Positions 52,871 to 62,003 of a stretch of 64,000 nt of DNA are shown here, piece after piece; within the stretch, counting starts at the first letter, position 1, and each line of letters begins with the position of its first letter. A program made the translations under genes and the position numbers. Source of the DNA: Acidobacteriota bacterium. GTDB lineage: Bacteria; Acidobacteriota; Blastocatellia; Pyrinomonadales; Pyrinomonadaceae. The notes beneath the pieces were generated by a model. It was not told the origin of the DNA and searched no databases. It saw only the letters and a program-made list of their open reading frames with translations. The DNA is taken from NCBI GenBank assembly GCA_020199835.1, contig JAIVJV010000012.1, positions 1 through 64,000 of the forward strand, written 5' to 3'.

Positions 52871-53673
52871 AATCTTTAAGTCAAACGAAATTTACACTTG
52901 CCCTAACGCTTGCGCTTAACTGAATCCTTCCCACGACCGTGAGATTGGGAAATGGGTAAAGAAGGCTTACCAAAAATCGCGGTACAACGCAGAATTAGTG
53001 GTGTGCCTGCCTCCTCTCGAATGGATACAAGCTGGCACGTCTACTGAATGAAGGGCGATATTCATTTCATTAGAGGTCGGTTGGGGTTCGGAGGTGCGAA
53101 GAATACTGCGCCTTTCCCAAAGCGTCGTCGTCATCTTCCGCAGGAAAATCACTCGAAAGATGGTGCTCACTCTTCGTTGTCGGGAACTTGGCAACTTACA
53201 AATCAGTAAAATACATCTGTGTCACTTATTGCGTAGGAAGGCTCGAGTGTGTTGCCACACGAAGTTAGTTCGTTGTCGATTTGAATTATAACCGCCTTGC
53301 CTTTGAGGTTTGTCTTTCCGACAGGGATCGAGATTTCAATCGTTTTTTCTCGGCGTACTCTTCTCCATGGTCTGGATTTCCTAATTAAGACCAAACCATG
53401 ACACTCAAAGCGCGTTCGCGCGACGAACCAGGCTGGTAAACCTCGCCTCCAAAAAAATACAGCCAACCATACGAATCTTTCTGATCCTCAGACCGCCTCG
53501 CCTTCGGCTTCGCGGCCTGTTTGCAAACAACTCTCGATCGATGGTCCTGCTGCCTCTCACAGCTTCTCAAAAACGCTAACAGCCAACACCAAAATCAAAG
53601 CTGGATTTTAGTTAGGACTGCAAACGATTGATTTACCACTTTCGATCGTTTGGCTTTGCATCCGGAGGCAACC
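52871..53673. other. 803-bp gap without a supported gene
   Basis: Minus-strand frame 53203-53466 contains EKTIEISIPVGKTNLKGKAV, which reads like protein but has no partner or good start. Other frames are short. This AT-rich stretch between the LexA-linked region and the 663-residue gene may be a junction of transferred DNA. Confidence 0.35.
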
Positions 53674-55665
53674 GTGCAAACACAATTTCTAAAGCGCTTC
53701 GCACCACATTCACTTTATCTCCTCTTCCATCCAGCAGATACAGGGAATCCTAACTACGACCTCAATACTCACTTTGAGCAGTTTGCCAACCGCTCCATAA
53801 ACGACCACAAGAACAACCGCAAATTCTTCACCGGCAACGCCACTCGCATTGATCTCGAGTCAACCCAACTGATCGGCAGCCGTGTGCTAGGTCGCGTTGA
53901 AATCGACCTCGGATCGTCAGATGAAACCGAGCAACAACACAAGATCCTCTCCATACCGTACGCCCTGAAAAAGCTCGGCACCATGGATGACGCGATAGAA
54001 TTCGTTCGCGTCATCACGCAGGCGGTATCTGCCGGCGTCGAGCCAAATCCTCGCTCATTCCAAATCTGGGCCTCCTGGGCTTACGACCAAATCAACACCC
54101 GCTACGCACAACGGCTACGCAAGACTCCGTCTGCCGACGCCCAGACAACAGCCGAATTCAAGACGACCATCATTCAAGAGGTACTCACCGAACTCGCCTC
54201 GTTAGCAAGAGAACTTACCGCCATCACCGCCACAAACGAAGAACGCCTTTTCGAAGAACCCACAATCTTCGACCGTTTGCCTCGAGAAGAAAAACTTTCT
54301 CCAGCCGAACGACGCGAGCTCTTTGAACAACGATATCAGGAGGTAATGTTCCTTCAGGATCCATTATCACTATTCGCCTCCGAATTGAAGTCAATTTGCA
54401 GCAAACTCCCACGAGCCCATTCCTCCGGAATCGTCTACGACGAAGAAGCGCAATTTCAATCCCATCTCACCAGCTTGGCAGATTCCGGACAGTACTCAGA
54501 CGAAAAACTCGACTTGCTCCAAGACGCTCACGAACGAGTAACTGAGCAATATAGTGAAGGTGGAGTAGTTTCCTTGCACATGAGCGATGGAGAACGATTT
54601 GTCGTTGATGGAACGCTTGAGGAAGACGTCACAGAAGAATACCTTCCTAACGACGCAAGACCGATCGCTGCGGACCTTCGCACCCTATTCTGCGACGGCG
54701 AAGACCTAGATACAATCGAACGCTTCATCGAGCTAAGTCTCAATCGAATCTACGGAGACCCCACCGACAAGGCAGAACGAGTCTCACGCACCGTAAGAGC
54801 GATTAAGATAAAGCAAGCGCCAACACGCCAATACCCCGACGGTACGTGCCACCCAAGCAAGTCAGTACGCACACGCAACTCACTCTTTGAGTACACCTAT
54901 ACAATTTCTGTTTACCCAAATCGTGAGGAACGGCAGTACGTCCGCGAAGTGCTAGATACACTGCTCGGAAACATGCAACGCGACTTTATTCTGCGCAGCA
55001 TAAACCGTTCAAAGGCATTTCGTACATTCCACAATCAGATCGTCAACGCTTCGGATCTTCGTGTCCTGATTGAAGCAATCAAAGAAGCGTACCAAGCGCG
55101 TTTGAGAAAAGCCATCAACGTAAAAATGTTCACGGCCCTGAACACGTTGTACGAGTGCAAACGCGCCAACCTTGAATCACACCCAGCGCGAGTCACACAC
55201 GAACGTGACGGCCAACTTCGGACTTTCATGCCGGCACTTCCAGTCATTGCCATGGCGAAGGAAATCGCCGTGCCAGATCTCCGTCAACTGGCCATTAAGC
55301 TTCACACTCTGCCCCCGCAAGAACAAGAGCGCGTACGGACATTCTTTCGCCAAGAACGTGCAGACGTTTATCAACGGATTGTTAATGGTCTTAGGAGAAG
55401 GATTCGCAACGCCAGTCAAAAGAAGAAACTGTACTTCCGCTTTGCATCTTACGTGAACCGGAAGACGGGACAACCAAATATACCTCACAACATGATCCAC
55501 TTACTCACTGCTTCGGATGCCGCCCTTATCTGGGAACAATTGAAGGAATCAACCGGACTGGATCAACCGAAAGACAGTCCACACAACCAACACCGCAATG
55601 AGCCTGTTGCAATTCATGCTCGCGTCCACTCAGCCAATCTTCCAACCCCACAAATAGGAAATTAG
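53674..55665 (+). CDS. Large unknown protein, 663 aa
   Basis: GTG 53674 is preferred to the upstream TTG 53650 because CCGGAGG ends five bases before it. Rich in Arg/Glu, mostly helical, with LPREEKLSPAERRELFEQRY and a C-terminal part KKKLYFRFASYVNRKTGQPN that could bind nucleic acid. It precedes SSB and RNase HI genes, so a DNA-replication link is possible. No domain recognised. Confidence 0.65.
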   Translation: MQTQFLKRFAPHSLYLLFHPADTGNPNYDLNTHFEQFANRSINDHKNNRKFFTGNATRIDLESTQLIGSRVLGRVEIDLGSSDETEQQHKILSIPYALKKLGTMDDAIEFVRVITQAVSAGVEPNPRSFQIWASWAYDQINTRYAQRLRKTPSADAQTTAEFKTTIIQEVLTELASLARELTAITATNEERLFEEPTIFDRLPREEKLSPAERRELFEQRYQEVMFLQDPLSLFASELKSICSKLPRAHSSGIVYDEEAQFQSHLTSLADSGQYSDEKLDLLQDAHERVTEQYSEGGVVSLHMSDGERFVVDGTLEEDVTEEYLPNDARPIAADLRTLFCDGEDLDTIERFIELSLNRIYGDPTDKAERVSRTVRAIKIKQAPTRQYPDGTCHPSKSVRTRNSLFEYTYTISVYPNREERQYVREVLDTLLGNMQRDFILRSINRSKAFRTFHNQIVNASDLRVLIEAIKEAYQARLRKAINVKMFTALNTLYECKRANLESHPARVTHERDGQLRTFMPALPVIAMAKEIAVPDLRQLAIKLHTLPPQEQERVRTFFRQERADVYQRIVNGLRRRIRNASQKKKLYFRFASYVNRKTGQPNIPHNMIHLLTASDAALIWEQLKESTGLDQPKDSPHNQHRNEPVAIHARVHSANLPTPQIGN

Positions 55666-55771
55666 GGCTGACCGCAGGAAACGTCACAGTCAGTTCACCA
55701 AGCACGGTGGCTGACTCATCAAGTTCGTTCAATTCAACAAGCTAAAGATACTCTCAAAGGAGAACTCGATC

Positions 55772-56194
55772 ATGTCATTTACCAAAACCATCGTTGCTGG
55801 AAATCTCGGCCAAGACCCCGAACTCCGGTACTTGTCAAACGGAACACCGGTGGCTTCTTTCTCAATCTGCGCGAACGAGCGCCGCGGCCCCAAAGAAAAC
55901 CGAACCGAAGAGCAAATCTGGTTCAAGGTTAACGTCTTCGGCAACTCCGCAGAAGCAGTCAGCCAGCACCTCCAGAAGGGCGATCAGGCCTACGTCGAGG
56001 GCCGTCTCAAGGCCGAGATGTGGGATGGCCGCGACGGCGAGAAGCACCTGACGCTCAACCTCAACACCAGTGGCGAGGGCGTCAAGTTCCTCGGCAAGCG
56101 CAACCGTGCAAGCCAGGCGGGTGATGCCGAAGCGACTGCGCAAACGACGGGCGAAACGAATCCCGACCTTTCGGACCCGGACATTCCTTTTTAG
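55772..56194 (+). CDS. ssb: Single-stranded DNA-binding protein
   Basis: 140 residues: OB-fold with KTIVAGNLGQDPELRYLSNG, VASFSICANER, WFKVNVFGNSAEAVSQHLQK and YVEGRLKAEMW, then an acidic tail ending DPDIPF, the SSB C-terminal peptide that recruits repair and replication proteins. AAAGGAG precedes the ATG. It would coat ssDNA during replication or transfer of the element. Confidence 0.95.
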   Translation: MSFTKTIVAGNLGQDPELRYLSNGTPVASFSICANERRGPKENRTEEQIWFKVNVFGNSAEAVSQHLQKGDQAYVEGRLKAEMWDGRDGEKHLTLNLNTSGEGVKFLGKRNRASQAGDAEATAQTTGETNPDLSDPDIPF

Positions 56195-56222
56195 GTGCCA
56201 CCCGTTTTCGCCAAACCATTGA

Positions 56223-56390
56223 CTAGAGCTTGAAGCCACGTTCGAAGTCAGTGGTCCACAAATACGTGTTGGGCGGTCCCGTCAAACGGATCGCCCAGCC
56301 GTCATATCCCCGATGAATAATCGCGTGCGCCGAATCCAGGAGCACCACCTGCTTCCCGCCTACTCGATTACTCGCATACACCAAAGAAGA
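56223..56390 (-). CDS. Small candidate protein with no ATG, about 55 aa
   Basis: The minus strand is open from an in-frame stop near 56412 to TAG at 56223-56225. It encodes SSLVYASNRVGGKQVVLLDS, AHAIIHRGYDGWAIRL and TGPPNTYLWTTDFERGFKL, which has good protein character. Starts could be TTG 56384 or GTG 56381 but neither has a ribosome site. It may be frameshifted at its 5' end. Confidence 0.35.
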   Translation of the reverse strand, partial: SSLVYASNRVGGKQVVLLDSAHAIIHRGYDGWAIRLTGPPNTYLWTTDFERGFKL

Positions 56391-56509
56391 CTGAAACCGA
56401 TCGCGGACCGGGTAGCTCGGTTAGGAAAGATCTGTTTTTGTCGCTGATGGAGGCGCGGGGGCGCGCAGGCACTACCGCCGCGAGGCCCCCAACCCTTACC
56501 CCAAAGGCC

Positions 56510-57199
56510 ATGAAAAAACTCGTCACAATAACCGTCGACGGCGCTTGCCTCGGCAACGGTCAAACCCAATCACGCGCCGCTGCCGCCGGCATCCTCAACT
56601 ACCAAGGCCACCGGCGAGCCGTCGCCGAATACATTGGGCAGAGCACCAATCAAAGAGCCGAAATCCTCTCGGCCGCTTGTGGACTCGCGGCCCTTACAGA
56701 ACCTTGCCAAATAATTCTCCGATCGGATTCACGCTACGTCGTCGAAACGATGAATGGCAAGTTCAGGCGCAAATCAAATCTCGATTGTTGGGCCAGACTC
56801 GACGCCGCTGCTCAACAACACGAGATCACCTACGTATGGATTAAGGGACACAACGGCGATCCCGAGCAAGAAGCCGCCGACACTATTGCGCGCACCACTG
56901 CCGAAATCGGCAAAGTAAGAGCCCTCATCCTCACGGAAGCCATAGAACGTCTAAATAACCATGTCACGCCCGCATTGCGCGTCGCCGTAATCAAAGGACT
57001 TCGCTATCTCGCAAATGCTTGCGATGGCGCCCGGAAACGGGACTCTGTTGGCTTCAATAAATACGACGCTGATCTCGGACACGAGCTCGCCGCGAAGAGT
57101 TCTCTCACTGAGCGAGATATAGCAACCGGCAGAGCTCTCTTACGACGCTACAGCGCCCAACTCACCAGCTACGACCCCACAATCCTGGCAATTATCTAA
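56510..57199 (+). CDS. rnhA: RNase HI with a C-terminal DNA-binding-like extension
   Basis: 229 residues. RNase H catalytic acids: D10 (VDGACLGNG), E51 (NQRAEIL), D73 (RSDSRYV) and D124 after the H114 loop (GHNGDPEQEAAD). It cuts RNA in RNA-DNA hybrids. The last 80 residues (DSVGFNKYDADLGHELAAK, RDIATGRALLRRYSAQL) match a module found behind phage and plasmid helicases. ATG 56510 is the start, and upstream in-frame codons lack homology. Confidence 0.88.
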   Translation: MKKLVTITVDGACLGNGQTQSRAAAAGILNYQGHRRAVAEYIGQSTNQRAEILSAACGLAALTEPCQIILRSDSRYVVETMNGKFRRKSNLDCWARLDAAAQQHEITYVWIKGHNGDPEQEAADTIARTTAEIGKVRALILTEAIERLNNHVTPALRVAVIKGLRYLANACDGARKRDSVGFNKYDADLGHELAAKSSLTERDIATGRALLRRYSAQLTSYDPTILAII

Positions 57200-57249
57200 T
57201 GCGGCTACGTGGCTTATTTTCCTTAAATTTTCGGTCAGGAGAAAGCAAC

Positions 57250-57490
57250 ATGAAATCGCCAATGGGTTACCAGCGCAGATTACATTGAAGAAGTCGACAA
57301 AGGTAGCTACTCCGAACTCAAGGTCATGCGTTCTGCAGCAGGATGGTACGTCGGTACTGAATACAATGATCCGGCTGGTTTTACGGAGCCAGGTTCACGC
57401 GACAGCGGTTACTTTGCTACGGAGCGGGAAGCAGACTTGGAGTTGACTATGATGCAAGCTGGTCTTGCACAACCGAGAATGACCCCATGA
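57250..57490 (+). pseudogene. Small gene broken by one extra base
   Basis: CAGGAGAAA precedes ATG 57250 (MKSP). After one inserted base near 57262 the sense continues in the next frame: WVTSADYIEEVDKGSYSELK, VMRSAAGWYVGTEY, GSRDSGYFATEREADLEL to TGA at 57488. The interval is 241 bases, one more than a multiple of three. The body resembles a small phage protein (MRSAAGWYIG, EPxSRDSxYF). The rest of 57200-57675 has no gene. Confidence 0.6.
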
Positions 57491-57675
57491 AAGAAAGCCG
57501 TCCTCGAACGACGCGCAGCATCATTCAGCCCACATGGGCTAGTAGCCCAGGGAAACCAACTTCCTCACTAAAATATTCATCTCGCCTAGTGACGCTGCGG
57601 ACTATCAACGACCGCTGCTAACGCAGCGCCTTTCACATGAAAGTAAAACCTGCTGCAACGTAACAATCTACGAAT

Positions 57676-57939
57676 ATGCCCAAACTCGATTACACAGCGC
57701 GCCGGCCCGACGGAACCACAATCTCGCAACTCCGCGGCTTCATCCTTACTTCACAAGCGACGATTGAGGACCTGGAAACCCGCATTGCTGATTGCCGTGA
57801 AAGCCAAGCTGACTACATCTCTCGTCTCTCCCAAGAAGAACGAGAACAACTCGTATTAGACCAACCTAAATTATTTCCAAACGGCTTACCTGACATCGAC
57901 AAAATCCCACACGTTCGCCCACGTATTCACGAACGTTGA
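57676..57939 (+). CDS. Small acidic protein, 87 aa
   Basis: MPKLDYTARRPDGTTISQLR followed by a coiled helix (TSQATIEDLETRIADCRES). Unknown. It lies ahead of the macro-domain gene by 118 bases. Confidence 0.5.
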   Translation: MPKLDYTARRPDGTTISQLRGFILTSQATIEDLETRIADCRESQADYISRLSQEEREQLVLDQPKLFPNGLPDIDKIPHVRPRIHER

Positions 57940-58056
57940 CTAACATACGCCATCAAAAGCTACCCACCTCCACCAACTCGCCTGTCGCTTCCGCCCTGCG
58001 CACAACCCGCATTCAAGCCGACTGCATAATCCTGATCAAAATCAGGAGACCGATCT

Positions 58057-58533
58057 ATGCCACTCAATTACATCAAAGGCGACGCAACCAAACCGATCGG
58101 AGCGGGAAACCGAATCATCACCCATTGCTGTAACGATCGCGGTTTCTGGAACGCAGGCTTTGTCAAAGCCCTTTCCAGCCGTTGGTCCGAGCCAGAACGA
58201 GCCTATCGTCGCTGGGCCGCAGGCAACGGGCGGCTTCCTTTTGCGCTTGGCAATGTTCAATTCGTGAAAGTTGCGACAGGTCTTTGCGTAGCCAACATAG
58301 TTGGCCAGGCCGGCATCGCGAACCGAAACCAAACTACCCCTCCAATTCGCTACGACGCCATTCGGAAAGGATTGGCGACTGTTCGAGATCTTGCCCTCAC
58401 CTACAACGCCTCCATTCACATGCCCCGCATGGGAGCCCGCTTGGCAGGTGGTCAATGGGAACTAATCGCTGAAATCATCGAATCCGAGCTATGCAACTAC
58501 GGACTCCAAGTAACTGTCTACGACCTCAGCTAG
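58057..58533 (+). CDS. Macro-domain protein (ADP-ribose-binding)
   Basis: 158 residues of macro fold: YIKGDATKP (adenine/ribose loop), IITHCCNDRGFWNAGFVKAL (phosphate loop), LCVANIVGQAGI and IHMPRMGARLAGGQW. It resembles ADP-ribose-1''-phosphate phosphatases, which remove or process ADP-ribose from RNA/tRNA splicing or from modified targets. GGAG upstream at 58044. It lies just before a SLOG-domain protein, a pairing that suggests nucleotide metabolism or NAD-linked defence. Confidence 0.85.
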   Translation: MPLNYIKGDATKPIGAGNRIITHCCNDRGFWNAGFVKALSSRWSEPERAYRRWAAGNGRLPFALGNVQFVKVATGLCVANIVGQAGIANRNQTTPPIRYDAIRKGLATVRDLALTYNASIHMPRMGARLAGGQWELIAEIIESELCNYGLQVTVYDLS

Positions 58534-58590
58534 CATTCAGTCTTGATTGCAAACAACTGATTTGACCATTTCTTCTTTCGAGGCATGACA

Positions 58591-59154
58591 ATGATTCTCG
58601 ACGCCATCAAGACTCCCCATCGGGTTACGACCAATTTCCAAAATCGCATTGTCGTTGCCACCGGTCATCGTCCAGATAAATGCGGCGGATTCACCAACAC
58701 GGCCCAACTCCTTCTCAAACAAATTGCTATTGATTGGTTAACCGCCCTGAATCCACGAGGCGCAGTGTCCGGAATGGCCCTGGGATGGGATACAGCAATT
58801 GTCGAAGCGTGTCTGCATCTGGGTCTTCCATACGTCGCTTGCATACCCTTCCATGGTCAGGAATCCAAGTGGCCCGCATCCGCACAACGCACCTACCACG
58901 AGTACCTTCGCCAAGCAGCTAACGTGATAGTTTGTTCCCCCGGCCCCTACTCCTCGTACAAGATGCAGATTCGGAATGAACGCATGATCGATGTGGCACT
59001 TCAGTATGGACCAGGCCGAAACAACTCGATTCTTTTGGCTATGTGGAACGGTAGTTCGGGCGGGACGCAGAACTGCCTTTTATACGCGCGGGCACGAATG
59101 GAAACAATAAACGCATGGCCCAATTTTCTTGATCGTTCGTCCCTCAAAGCTTAA
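58591..59154 (+). CDS. SLOG (YpsA/DUF1273-type) protein
   Basis: 187 residues. IVVATGHRPDKCGGF, AVSGMALGWDTAIVEACL, LPYVACIPF and a C-terminal NSILLAMWNGSSGGTQNCL match the SLOG Rossmann fold of YpsA-like proteins that bind nucleotides or NAD derivatives. CGAGG at 58579-58583 supports ATG 58591 over 58585. It may generate or sense the ligand handled by the macro-domain protein. Confidence 0.8.
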   Translation: MILDAIKTPHRVTTNFQNRIVVATGHRPDKCGGFTNTAQLLLKQIAIDWLTALNPRGAVSGMALGWDTAIVEACLHLGLPYVACIPFHGQESKWPASAQRTYHEYLRQAANVIVCSPGPYSSYKMQIRNERMIDVALQYGPGRNNSILLAMWNGSSGGTQNCLLYARARMETINAWPNFLDRSSLKA

Positions 59155-59268
59155 AAACCCCCTCCGCTTACCCAACTATCACATCTGCCAACGCCAGCCT
59201 TTTTCTACCTCAGAACAGGATATTGCTCGACTGCAAAAACTGATATTTCCTGTCTCTGGAGGTGAACC

Positions 59269-59643
59269 ATGTCCGCTTTAACCGCGAGTGCTATCCAACA
59301 ATCAACCACCAACCCATCCGAGGATGCAGGCTACGCCTGGTTCATAGCAAACAGCACCGAACTATTCCAAATTTTCGCAAGCGACGACCTCCTTCGCTCG
59401 CTCGAATACCTCGAGATACAACTCAATCTCCCGGAAGGAACTGCTAACCGATTTAAAGCCTTATACGACGAAGCATGCTCAGTCTCAGAACACGAAGAGG
59501 TACTCTACGCCACCACCTGGGATGCGTATCACGAATCCTTAGACAACGATCACAATCTAGCTACGATCGCCCGCGCCTACGGTCAATCTCACCGCATGCC
59601 GTTACACCAACGAATGGATGCCACCGGCACCCTAGTCTTCTGA
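59269..59643 (+). CDS. Hypothetical protein, 124 aa
   Basis: GGAGG at 59259-59263 precedes ATG 59269. Helical (YAWFIANSTELFQIFASDDL, LRSLEYLEIQL) with an acidic centre. Not recognised. Confidence 0.55.
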   Translation: MSALTASAIQQSTTNPSEDAGYAWFIANSTELFQIFASDDLLRSLEYLEIQLNLPEGTANRFKALYDEACSVSEHEEVLYATTWDAYHESLDNDHNLATIARAYGQSHRMPLHQRMDATGTLVF

Positions 59644-59721
59644 GAACCAGGCACCCCGTTTGCTAAACGCATTTCCTAAACCTCACGAGTCTTCCATCAC
59701 CGTAAAGCGAGGACAGAAATC

Positions 59722-60048
59722 ATGCGTATCATTGAACTCGATCGTAACCAACAGACCCATCAGGATACGGAAATCACTATCGCCGGCGTCGTACGCGCGA
59801 CCTACACAGAACCCTTTCGCTACTTCCTGATTGAAGACCAGACCGGCACACTGATATGCCGTCCGAACGGACCCTTCCCGTCACCAAAAGAGCACGTCCA
59901 GATCACCGGCCGATTTGCACTCCAAACCCCTCAGAACTGCACTGTTCAACTCGCAATTCTCACAGAGTCGAATCGCACACGCATTCATCATCCAACTAAC
60001 ACCTGTGACCTCGCAGGTTGCGCGTTTGCAACACAGGCAGCAGCTTAA
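59722..60048 (+). CDS. OB-fold nucleic-acid-binding protein, 108 aa
   Basis: Strand pattern TEITIAGVVRATYTEPFRYF, LIEDQTGTLICR, HVQITGRF matches the OB-fold seen in tRNA anticodon-binding and DNA-binding domains. It is single-domain. AGCGAGGA upstream at 59707 is the ribosome site. May assist SSB, RNase HI or the ligases. Confidence 0.6.
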   Translation: MRIIELDRNQQTHQDTEITIAGVVRATYTEPFRYFLIEDQTGTLICRPNGPFPSPKEHVQITGRFALQTPQNCTVQLAILTESNRTRIHHPTNTCDLAGCAFATQAAA

Positions 60049-60085
60049 CGGCACCTTATATCTTCATCATTTAATGGAGGCGAAA

Positions 60086-60475
60086 ATGTTGGTAGAAACC
60101 ACCCAATCCTATGAGTCATTCGAAGACGCTCAAGACACTCTTGAGGGACTCAAAACTCTCCCCGGTTTCCTTCCCGGATACATCGTTCCAAGCCAACCAA
60201 AGACACGGCTTGTATTCCTTTTCAACTGCACCGGCGGTCACGTAAGCCGAACTCAAAGAGTCGTCGAAGATCTTACGACGAAGGACAGTCCACATATAGA
60301 ACAACTACGTTCAGCCTTGCTCCCTTTCGCGGATATGGACCGAGAACACTGCGACCTTAACGAGGTCGCTTGCACGAGGGGAACAGCCTCGGACATAACG
60401 ATTCTCACAAGCGCTAACTTTCGCCGAGCTGCGGAAGTATTTGGAGTGAACCCCAAAAATGAGACAGTGAGTTAA
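60086..60475 (+). pseudogene. Small gene truncated by the IS3 insertion
   Basis: TGGAGG precedes ATG 60086. The gene encodes about 118 own residues (MLVETTQSYESFEDAQDTLE, FLFNCTGGHVSRTQRVVEDL), then the insertion at 60441 replaces its end with GVNPKNETVS and a stop lying in the IS terminal repeat. Joining 60441 to 62052 across the duplicated ATT restores VFRETAPQKVDFICV and a stop at 62092-62094, a 132-residue protein. Function unknown. Confidence 0.65.
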
Positions 60476-60517
60476 GCCACAAAATTTTCACTTGCTACAC
60501 TGGCAAAGGAGGATTTT

Positions 60518-60865
60518 ATGGTCAAGTCTCGACGGGTGTTCACCCGGGAGTTCAAACTGGCAGCGATTAAGGAACTCGATGCGGGCAAGCCGCTGGGTTT
60601 AGTGGCGCGGCAGTTGGAAGTAAGTGCCCACACGCTGCATCGTTGGCGTCGCGAATTCAGAGAACAACCTACGAAAGCGTTTTCCGGTCAGGGCCGCCGT
60701 GTCTTAGCTGAGAGCCGTGAGGCTGAGCTGGAGCGGAAGATCGGCCAGTTGACGATGGAGAATGATTTCTTAAAAAAACTGTTGCGGAGTTTCGAGGAGC
60801 AACAGGTGGCCGTCAATGGCGGCGCACCGTCTATCAGAAGATCAGCGAAGAAGAAAAGCCTATAA
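60518..60865 (+). CDS. IS3 transposase OrfA
   Basis: 115 residues with the IS3 HTH (FTREFKLAAIKELDAGKPLG, ARQLEVSAHTLHRWRREF) and a leucine-zipper-like helix (LERKIGQLTMENDFLKKLL) that dimerises the transposase. It binds the terminal repeats. The A7 tract at 60772-60778 within it allows ribosomes to shift -1 into orfB, making OrfAB. AAAGGAGG precedes the ATG. Confidence 0.93.
   Translation: MVKSRRVFTREFKLAAIKELDAGKPLGLVARQLEVSAHTLHRWRREFREQPTKAFSGQGRRVLAESREAELERKIGQLTMENDFLKKLLRSFEEQQVAVNGGAPSIRRSAKKKSL
60772..60778 (+). promoter_or_regulatory. Programmed -1 frameshift site (A AAA AAA)
   Basis: In the orfA frame this reads TTA AAA AAA CTG. A -1 slip enters the orfB frame, which is then open without stops through to 61698. 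The position and sequence match the slippery sites of IS3-family elements. Confidence 0.75.
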
Positions 60866-60870
60866 CCAGA

Positions 60871-61698
60871 TTGTGCCGTGCGGTTGCGGTCAGTCGCGCC
60901 AGCTACTATCGGTTCATCAAGCCGGTCGCAGAGCAGGCGCAGGAGATGAAGTTGCGAGACGCGCTTCAGCAGCAGGCGCTGCAGATGCCAGCCTACGGTT
61001 ATCGGCGGATCACGGCGGCATTGCAGCGCGCGGGCTGGGAGGTAAATCACAAACGGGTGCTGCGGTTGATGCGGGCGGATAATCTGCTGTGTCTGCGGAA
61101 GCGAGCGTTTGTGCGCACCACCGACTCGGACCACGCACTGCGGATTTATCCGAACCTGGCACGCGAGCTGAAGCCGAGCGGCTTGAATCAGCTCTGGGTG
61201 GCCGATATTACCTACATTCGACTGCTGCTGGAGTTCGTGTACTTGGCAGTGATTCTGGATGCGTTTTCACGCCGGGTGATTGGTTGGGCGTTGGGCCGCA
61301 CGCTCGAGGCAAAGTTGGCACTCGCAGCCTTGCAGATGGCGCTCGGGCGCGGGCGAGTGGCGCCAGGACTGGTGCATCACTCGGATCGCGGGGTGCAATA
61401 TGCGTCTAAGGATTACGTCGACCTGCTCACTGAGCATGACATTTTGATCAGCATGAGCCGGCGCGGCAACCCCTACGACAACGCCCAGGCGGAATCGTTC
61501 ATCAAGACGCTGAAGTACGAGGAGGTTTATCGTACCGAGTATCTTGACTTCGCCGATACTCGGCGCCGCCTTGGCAAGTTCATCGAGAGCGTCTATAACG
61601 AAAAACGCCTGCACTCCGCGTTGGGCTATTTGCCGCCAGCTGAGTTCGAGCGACAACAACTGCTGTTGCCGGCAGAGCTCGTGGTGGGCCAGGCATGA
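60871..61698 (+). CDS. IS3 transposase OrfB (catalytic domain)
   Basis: 275 residues after the first Met in frame; in OrfAB the sequence starts upstream through RQWRRTVYQKISEEEKPITR. An HTH_21 part (LQMPAYGYRRITAALQRAGW) precedes the rve core: WVADITYIRL (first Asp), HHSDRGVQYAS (second Asp) and NAQAESFIKTLKYEE (Glu), the DDE triad. Full length, so the element should be active. Confidence 0.93.
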   Translation: MCRAVAVSRASYYRFIKPVAEQAQEMKLRDALQQQALQMPAYGYRRITAALQRAGWEVNHKRVLRLMRADNLLCLRKRAFVRTTDSDHALRIYPNLARELKPSGLNQLWVADITYIRLLLEFVYLAVILDAFSRRVIGWALGRTLEAKLALAALQMALGRGRVAPGLVHHSDRGVQYASKDYVDLLTEHDILISMSRRGNPYDNAQAESFIKTLKYEEVYRTEYLDFADTRRRLGKFIESVYNEKRLHSALGYLPPAEFERQQLLLPAELVVGQA

Positions 61699-61822
61699 CG
61701 GGAAAGTTGATTTGCACCGGGTGGACCAAAAACGGCGCGCGTAATTGACCTACAATCGATTTTCGCGACCGCGCCCGATGTAGACCAGGGGAGTTTTTGA
61801 GGGATAAGGAAATCTATCAATC

Positions 61823-62003
61823 CGATGAGCGCAAAAGGCGGAGGGCGCAACCCTGCGGCCGCGCCCTCGCTCATCGTCTTGATGAGTTTCCGGTTGGTTA
61901 TTCCTTGGCGAGTTGCTCTCCAGCAGAGCTCGCCTCCGCTTCACCAACCGGGCTGATTGTTAATAATGGCCCAGTCGAAAGCAACAACTCTTTTCGACGG
62001 GCC
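61823..62003. repeat. Three nested hairpins in the IS 3' region
   Basis: CGATGAGCG 61823-61831 with CGCTCATCG 61868-61876 encloses AGGGCGC/GCGCCCT; CCGGTTGGT 61890-61898 with ACCAACCGG 61943-61951 encloses GGCGAG/CTCGCC; GGCC-GTCGAAA 61968-61980 with TTTCGAC-GGCC 61992-62003. They are built like the hairpins at 1.5-2.7 kb but share no obvious sequence. Confidence 0.7.

Noticed and set aside
52953..53051. A 32-residue frame starting MGKEGLPK
   Set aside because: Too short and with no support beyond an ATG.
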